Below, piece by piece: positions 5,521 through 10,000 of a stretch of DNA of 10,000 nucleotides. The stretch is from Botryococcus braunii. Taxonomy: Eukaryota > Chlorophyta > Trebouxiophyceae. Location: contig KV908428.1 in assembly GCA_002005505.1 (NCBI GenBank), positions 132,501 through 142,500 of the forward strand. The letters are read 5' to 3'. Made by a program: the position numbers and the translations under genes. The stretch's first letter is position 1. Each line of letters starts with the position of its first letter. The notes beneath the pieces are model-generated. The model ran no database searches. It had not been told where the DNA came from and saw nothing but the letters and a program-made list of their open reading frames with translations.

Positions 5521-7645
5521 TGCCGATCGTCAACGAATACGTTTGACGCCTGTGGTGAACATTACCCTTACTGACGATGGTGTTCCGTCAGAAAGGTTTG
5601 AATTCATTTTTATAGCAATTGATTGATCCATGGCGTTCAAATCCATGATTATTAGTTGTTGTCGTTGTTGAAACTTTGTGGCGATGTCGCTCTGTTCAAG
5701 CCAATGTGGACTTGAAAGGCGGAATGTTTTAATATACAATCATTTCTATGTGATCTTTTGAGCATTCAAGATTGCAACGATGATTCATGTGCTACTTCTG
5801 TGAAAGTGTAGTGGCACTTCAACGTTGAACTTCGGAAAGGGGCGTTCAAAGCGTTTACTTGCAAGCCCACGATTTGACATTTCTGATTATCGTTTTACTA
5901 ACTCTTCGGTATGCTGATGGGTTTCAGGTGCTTTTGCACACATGGATCAGTTCAGTATGGGCTGGTTCGGGACTAGGGGAGGACAAAAGGAGGGTTCCTT
6001 GCATGCCAAGAATGGACATGCATCGACACCTCTGGAGAAATAATCTCACCTTCAAGCGTTAAAGGGAGTACGGTCCCAACTTCCTCATGGGGCATAAGTA
6101 CATGTGACCCCTGATTATGTGTGCAATAGCATCTTTCCCTACCTTCCCTTGTAAGTGCCCCTAGTGTGTGGGGCATGTGGCTTGTTTCTTAGGGGCATCT
6201 TCAGGTTGCCCAATGTTGAGTATGTGCTTCTTGCTCCTTGAGTGAGCAGAATACTCCTTATGTGGGCATGCGATGAGTCGAGTGGGCATAGGTGTGGTTA
6301 TGTGCACTTTTGTCTCTCTCTCTCTCTTACACTTATAAAAACTTATGCAATTACCATTGACTTGTAGTTTTTTCAATTGATACATGACTATGTGACTATC
6401 ACCAAGTAAAATGGCCTGTGATTGCCATGATAACTTGCTTGTGAGAGAGTGCATCAAAGGGACCAAGATTATCCGAGACAATGGTGCCTCATTTGGTTGA
6501 TTGTTGGGCTGTAACGGCCATGATAACTAGGAACTTGCTTTGCCCTATACAGAGGCTATGGGGATAGCACGTGATCCATGATGGTTTGCGGGTAGTCCAA
6601 TATAGTTGAGGAGTATACACCGGTAGTGTATGTTCCCGGATAAGTTTGAGGGTGGGCCAAGATGCGCAGAAGGCGTGAGGCACCCAACAGGAACTTGGGA
6701 ACAACTCCAAGATAGCTTGCGGCATACCCAACAGAGCTTCGGAATCAGTTCCGTTTGACGTTTGACTTCAGTCAAGAAGTGACAATAAGAGGTAGAAGAA
6801 GCCGTTGTTTAAACTTGGATAAGCTGACTAAAGTAACGATTCTTCAGCTTGGATGGTTACCCTTTGATACGTACTTTGGTCTCACAAGGAATTGGTGTGA
6901 TATTGGAATGGTCATGAACAGTCATATGTTTTCTTGCAGTAGTGGCAATGCACATGCTTCGTGTAATGATGCTTGTAAGCATTGAGCTTGTGATGCTTGC
7001 GTTAACATTAAGCGTGAGCAAATTCATCGATGGGAGGGTCACTTTTGCTTGAAGTGGCTGTTTACTCCACTGCTTTTGTTTGGTATTCAGTCTGTTAAGT
7101 CACTTTATGAAGCATAGCTCGAGGGGAGGATCATCTAAGTTGAGGTGATTGTCTACTTCCCACTTCGTTGGTCTAAAGTTTTGCTTGACTTGAGGAGGTG
7201 CTGCCTCTTGTCAAATGCATTTTCTTTTCGTGTGAGAAGCTTCTAAAGGCGTTTGGTATTCTGAAGGTTCCTATCAAGCTACTTCAGTTTTTGGTTTACA
7301 CTGGGACAAACTGTCTATCAAGTTTACGCTTTCATGGTCGTGCTTACGCGGGGAATAGCTTATCGGTTAGGAGATTTACCATGAGAGTGGTCTATTAACA
7401 TGTTATGGTGCTCTTGCTACATTCATATTGTGCTTGAGCGTTCCTTCGTGATTTGGCGTCTGTTTATGCATGCTTTGCATTGGTTGTTCCTTCCTGATCT
7501 CCAGGGGAGGTAATCAGGCAGTTGATTTTACGCTTGTACCGATGATTGTTGCTCTCGCTGATGGAGTGATGTTTTATGCCTACTTACTTTGGGGGGGCAT
7601 ATTACTCTCTTCATGTGATGGACACTCACTTCCCCCACTTCATGC

Positions 7646-7654
7646 AAGGGGAGG
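7646..7654 (+). promoter_or_regulatory. polypurine tract before LTR3
   Basis: AAGGGGAGG directly abuts TGTTGTG at 7655, identical to 4400-4408. Confidence 0.88.
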
Positions 7655-8278
7655 TGTTGTGAAATAATATGGGAACCCTGGGTTTGAGGTTCCCCATAGC
7701 GTGTGCCTTCGTGTGTGAAGTGGCTGATGGACAATAAATAGTCACTTTCCAGTCGTTTGTAGACATGTGGAACTCGTGGTGTAGTTTGGAAGGTACACTT
7801 GGCATGTGACTAGCTCCTTGTGTTATGCTTGGTGCTTGTCATACGGTAATCTCAAAGGTAACGTCTACTAATGTGGTTGCCTGTCGTTGAGGATTAGTCG
7901 ATTCGAGAAGTCATGACCTCGAGTTTACTATCATCCTCTTGTGTGCCTTGGAGGTTCAAGTGATGTACTCATGAAGGGCAATTAGTTCTCTTCTTGAGTA
8001 ATTGCTAGGTCTGACCTTTGTACCCAGGAAACACTAGGGTACTCTTAAAGGTCATAGGAGTTCCTTGGAAGTTAGGAAACGTGCTGAGGATTTGACCTCC
8101 TTGAAGCGCGTGTGAGTGGCAGTTCCGTAGGGACCCGGATTATTGTCGTACGGTCTCGTCGGAGTCAGTGTAGCTGGTAGGCTCGGAGGCCTAGAACTTA
8201 GGAATTCTAGCCTCGTCCACCTACCGTTTAGTTTCCTTTGGCCTTGCGTCATATGGGACGGCTTGGCATTCTATCATC

Positions 8279-8388
8279 AGTCTTGATGGTGGATAGCCTC
8301 GACTCCTTGTCCCTTGTGCGCATGGTGCGACAGGACTCGTACTACACGTCCTTACGTTTTCTGTGACATACATGGTTATGGCACAGGT
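8279..8388 (+). repeat. 110-bp direct repeat in LTR3, copy A
   Basis: Equivalent of 1786-1895. Partner copy B is at 8439-8548. Confidence 0.92.
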
Positions 8389-8438
8389 AAGACTGCCCTT
8401 AGTTAGGTTGCTTTGTTAAGCTACGATACTTTGTGTAA

Positions 8439-8548
8439 AGTCTTGATGGTGGATAGCCTCGACTCCTTGTCCCTTGTGCGCATGGTGCGACAGGACTCGT
8501 ACTACACGTCCTTACGTTTTCTGTGACATACATGGTTATGGCACAGGT
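8439..8548 (+). repeat. 110-bp direct repeat in LTR3, copy B
   Basis: Equivalent of 1946-2055. Confidence 0.92.
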
Positions 8549-8753
8549 GGCCTTGTTAGATGGTGTTCCTAACAAGTGTCTGGAGTTATCTCCTGCTCTG
8601 GAGTCGTCCAAGTGGAGTCGTCCATCAGGAGCGCGCTTGAAGCTTTGTCTCACGTTTCGACAAAGGGTTGGATGGTGTTCCCAACCTAATTTAATGTTTT
8701 CAGTCTGAAGTAATTGTGGTCTAATGTTATGGCTTCATCGAACTTCTTTTTCA

Positions 8754-8758
8754 ATCCC
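8754..8758. repeat. target-site duplication, right copy
   Basis: ATCCC directly after the final CA, matching 1156-1160. Confidence 0.93.
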
Positions 8759-9032
8759 GGTAGTAGCAAATTTCGGTCCAAAATGTGACCCGGCATGTCA
8801 CATGGTTGCATGCGGACACACTGTGGACCCCGTCCGGAGTTGCCACTGGCAACTTGCCAGATTGACATCTGTACTGCTAACAGAGTATAGCAGCCATATC
8901 TGGATGTCGTGTATATGTCGCTGGCAAACGGAAGTCCCTGACCAGTAGTGTTTCGAACGATACATAGGGGCTTTGTCGCATGACACTTGAAACCTCGTGC
9001 TAGTCTTGTGAAAGTCTTCTGCGTGCTGTCTG
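8759..9032. other. host flank between the element and the candidate gene
   Basis: No independent gene is called. An imperfect inverted repeat of about 58 bp (CGGTCCA near 8775 facing TGGACCCCG near 8832) encloses GTGAC/GTCAC. A perfect 7-bp hairpin AGTTGCC/GGCAACT with loop ACT lies at 8838-8854. The sequence could be promoter or 5' UTR of the gene starting at 9033, but no firm TATA box is seen. TGA at 9009 closes the coding frame upstream of that ATG. Confidence 0.5.
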
Positions 9033-9717
9033 ATGGAGCCCGTCCTTAGCTTGCAGTCCGTTCCGGCGCCCAACCAAGATGAAGATCTCATTACATCCGG
9101 ATCTTCGGATGGCACACTAGTTGAAACCACAGTTTTGTCTACTGCGGGTAGTGATTCCTTCCCCCCGGAGGGTTCGGGGAAAGATCGGTTCATGGTTTCA
9201 GAGAGATCCACCATGACTGCGGTGGACTGCGACGACGACACCCAGATGTGCAGCTGCGACGACGACATTGTACCCAATGTAAGTTCGAGTTATTCTTAAA
9301 TAAAAATGTGTCTTGGAGTGTGCAGTTTGTAGCTGACTGTGTGACTGTGCGTGGTGTCTCTAGAGCAGCCAAACCTCTCGTCGGGAGCCAGACATCGATT
9401 TTTCCAGGGCGCTTAATATTATGAAGAACAGGATCTTAAAAGCCAAGAACAGGATCTTAAAAGCCAGATCAAGAGACAAGGAACGTGCACGTGCACGAGC
9501 TGTGAAAGAGCTCTCTGGAGGAATGTCACGCTTGAAGGTGTGGCCCCTTTGTTTTCCTTCGACTGTCATGCCAAGAGTAAGTTTTTGCTTTTCATCATCT
9601 GAATTTTTCTTCGCCCATGCAGCTTTCCTCGAGGAGGCACGACATGGACCGAACAGTTTAATTACACAGTACATTCCACAATCACCGCATTCAAGGACTG
9701 ACACCAGCTCAGCATAA
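9033..9717 (+). CDS. candidate small spliced gene, unrecognised basic protein
   Basis: Exon 1 (9033-9278, 82 codons) starts with ATGG and ends at AAT|GTAAGT. Intron 1 would be 9279-9363, ending TCTCTAG. Exon 2 (from 9364) keeps the same phase and is open to a stop at 9715-9717, or to a second donor AGA|GTAAGT at 9577. With the acceptor TTACACAG (9669) a phase-0 third exon 9670-9717 gives about 168 aa; without that intron, about 199 aa. The N-terminus is acidic and Ser/Thr-rich with two CDDD clusters (CDDDTQMCSCDDD). Exon 2 is strongly basic: a duplicated heptapeptide KNRILKA, then RSRDKERARARAVKEL, probably helical, and possibly nucleic-acid-binding or nuclear. That is inference from composition; no domain is recognised. 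A 159-codon reverse-strand frame overlaps exon 1 and is the main alternative. Confidence 0.4.
9279..9363 (+). other. predicted intron 1 (85 bp)
   Basis: Donor GTAAGT and acceptor TCTCTAG, phase 0 on both sides. It contains an in-frame stop (9297-9299) overlapping AATAAA (9299-9304), so retention or early polyadenylation would give an 88-aa protein instead. Confidence 0.45.
9424..9465 (+). repeat. 21-bp tandem duplication in exon 2
   Basis: 9424-9444 and 9445-9465 are identical 21-bp copies, each encoding KNRILKA in the predicted frame. A multiple-of-three unit keeps the frame open, as expected if the region is coding. Confidence 0.9.
9484..9497. repeat. 14-bp palindrome, RARARA-coding
   Basis: CGTGCACGTGCACG is a perfect palindrome with a CACGTG core. 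In the predicted frame it lies within codons for alternating Arg-Ala (RARARA), so the symmetry may simply reflect the repeated CGTGCA dicodon. Confidence 0.5.
9577..9669 (+). other. possible intron 2
   Basis: GTAAGT at 9577 follows AGA at a codon boundary. Two acceptors are possible: 9622 (46-bp intron, quickly reaches a stop) or 9669 (93 bp, keeps frame). The segment is T-rich around 9580-9612, as expected for an intron. Unspliced read-through is also open. Confidence 0.3.
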
Positions 9718-9925
9718 TGACCGATTAGGGATTGGGTGTATAGTGTTGGGTTACCCAACTTGGTTAGCCCTGATTTGCCCACCCAAACTTCCGAGTTATA
9801 GTGTGTGCGGGCTTCACAGATAGATAATCGGAAATGTTGGAAAGTGGCACAGACTTTGTAATCGGATCACTATCTTTGTCCTGCCACATTGGCGGACGTG
9901 GCATCAAGTCCTGGAACACGCCGAT
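9718..9925. other. 3' flank with two hairpins, no gene seen
   Basis: No open frame worth calling. GTTGGGT/ACCCAAC (9745-9759) is a perfect inverted repeat with a 1-base centre. TGCCAC (9882-9887) pairs with GTGGCA (9898-9903) around 10 nt, the right arm overlapping an ABRE-like ACGTGGC. No canonical AATAAA is seen just after the candidate gene's stop. Confidence 0.45.
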
Positions 9926-9944
9926 CCCCCCCCCTCGGCCCCCC

Positions 9945-10000
<56 letters not shown>
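9926..10000 (+). repeat. C-tracts followed by a TC microsatellite, cut by the window edge
   Basis: Nine C (9926-9934), TCGG, eight C (9939-9946), then TC dinucleotides from 9948 to the last base (53 bp, over 26 units). The repeat's true length is unknown because it reaches the end of the window. Such tracts are slippage-prone and hard to assemble. Confidence 0.95.

Larger units (their letters stand above)
5508..7654 (+). other. internal region 2, 2147 bp, non-coding
   Basis: Copy of internal region 1 with four differences seen: C to T at 5855 (2608 in the first copy), C to T at 7024 (3779), a TC run two bases shorter (6313-6327), and a G-run of seven instead of six (7591-7597 against 4346-4351). 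The shorter TC run joins two short reverse-strand open frames into one of 106 codons. That is a frame accident, not a gene. Confidence 0.88.
1161..8753 (+). mobile_element. non-autonomous LTR retrotransposon, tandem form with three LTRs and two internal regions
   Basis: The structure is LTR (1161-2260), internal (2261-4408), LTR (4409-5507), internal (5508-7654), LTR (7655-8753). LTRs begin TGTTGTG and end TTTTTCA. A primer-binding site starts at the base after LTR1 and LTR2, and AAGGGGAGG polypurine tracts abut the starts of LTR2 and LTR3, which sets the + orientation. ATCCC flanks only the outside of the array. The longest open frame inside is about 106 codons, and no protease, reverse transcriptase, RNase H, integrase or gag zinc knuckle is recognisable, so any movement would need proteins in trans. 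A simple copy would be about 4.35 kb with a 2.15-kb internal region: longer than TRIMs, shorter than classical LARDs. Copies are nearly identical, so the insertion and duplication look recent. Confidence 0.93.
7655..8753 (+). repeat. LTR 3 (3' LTR), 1099 bp
   Basis: TG at 7655 to CA at 8753. Matching to the other LTRs stops exactly at the CA, and host sequence begins with the ATCCC duplication. It contains both 110-bp repeats (8279-8388, 8439-8548) and hairpins H1 (8552-8576) and H2 (8665-8687). Confidence 0.93.

Noticed and set aside
6161..6481. 106-codon reverse-strand frame in internal region 2
   Set aside because: It exists only because a 2-bp change in the TC microsatellite fuses two shorter frames that are separate in internal region 1.
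1161..8753. Two or three independent insertions of the same element in tandem
   Set aside because: Each insertion should have its own 5-bp duplication. ATCCC is found only at the outer ends, and the inner junctions are direct polypurine tract to LTR and LTR to primer-binding site.
8798..9277. 159-codon reverse-strand frame, the longest in the window
   Set aside because: It overlaps the + strand exon with matching phase-0 splice sites and an in-frame 21-bp repeat downstream. The reverse product has no recognisable domain. Kept as an alternative to the + strand gene but not called.

Overview
The window looks like eukaryotic nuclear DNA, probably from a green plant or streptophyte alga. The evidence is intergenic DNA with TC microsatellites, a small intron-containing gene with GTAAGT donors, and a primer-binding site that begins TGGTATC, as in plant elements primed by initiator-Met tRNA (whose 5' end starts AUC). 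I cannot name the species. No bacterial gene layout, tRNA, rRNA or CRISPR array is visible.

Layout. Positions 1-848 are mostly non-coding, with a possible short exon or ORF at 3-176, a 14-bp palindrome and a G-box. Positions 849-1140 form an imperfect inverted repeat of MITE or foldback type. Positions 1161-8753, three quarters of the window, are one LTR retrotransposon in an unusual state: LTR - internal - LTR - internal - LTR. The three LTRs (1161-2260, 4409-5507, 7655-8753) are about 1.1 kb, begin TG, end CA, and differ only by one 1-bp indel. The two internal regions (2261-4408, 5508-7654) differ by two C/T changes and two simple-repeat indels. Each internal region starts with a primer-binding site directly after an LTR and ends with a polypurine tract directly before the next LTR. 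The whole array, but not each unit, is flanked by a perfect 5-bp target-site duplication, ATCCC (1156-1160 and 8754-8758). So a single insertion was later expanded by unequal recombination, or a tandem form inserted.

The element has no credible gag or pol. It is non-autonomous (LARD-like, though smaller than classical LARDs) and would depend on proteins supplied by another element. What it has instead is RNA structure. The clearest case is a set of three stem-loops with the same 9-nt loop, ATGGTGTTC, on three unrelated but fully complementary stems (2059-2083, 2172-2194, 2324-2344). They bracket the primer-binding site in what would be the 5' leader of the genomic RNA. This is the best candidate for an undescribed cis-acting system, for example a packaging or protein-recognition signal. 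A 110-bp direct duplication inside each LTR, a hairpin at the primer-binding site and three copies of the polypurine motif add to the cis-element content.

Positions 8754-10000 hold the resumed host sequence. There is a candidate small gene on the + strand (start 9033, introns from 9279 and probably 9577) coding for an acidic/Ser-rich N-terminus followed by a basic segment with a duplicated heptapeptide. I do not recognise it. The window ends in C-tracts and a long TC microsatellite that runs off the edge.
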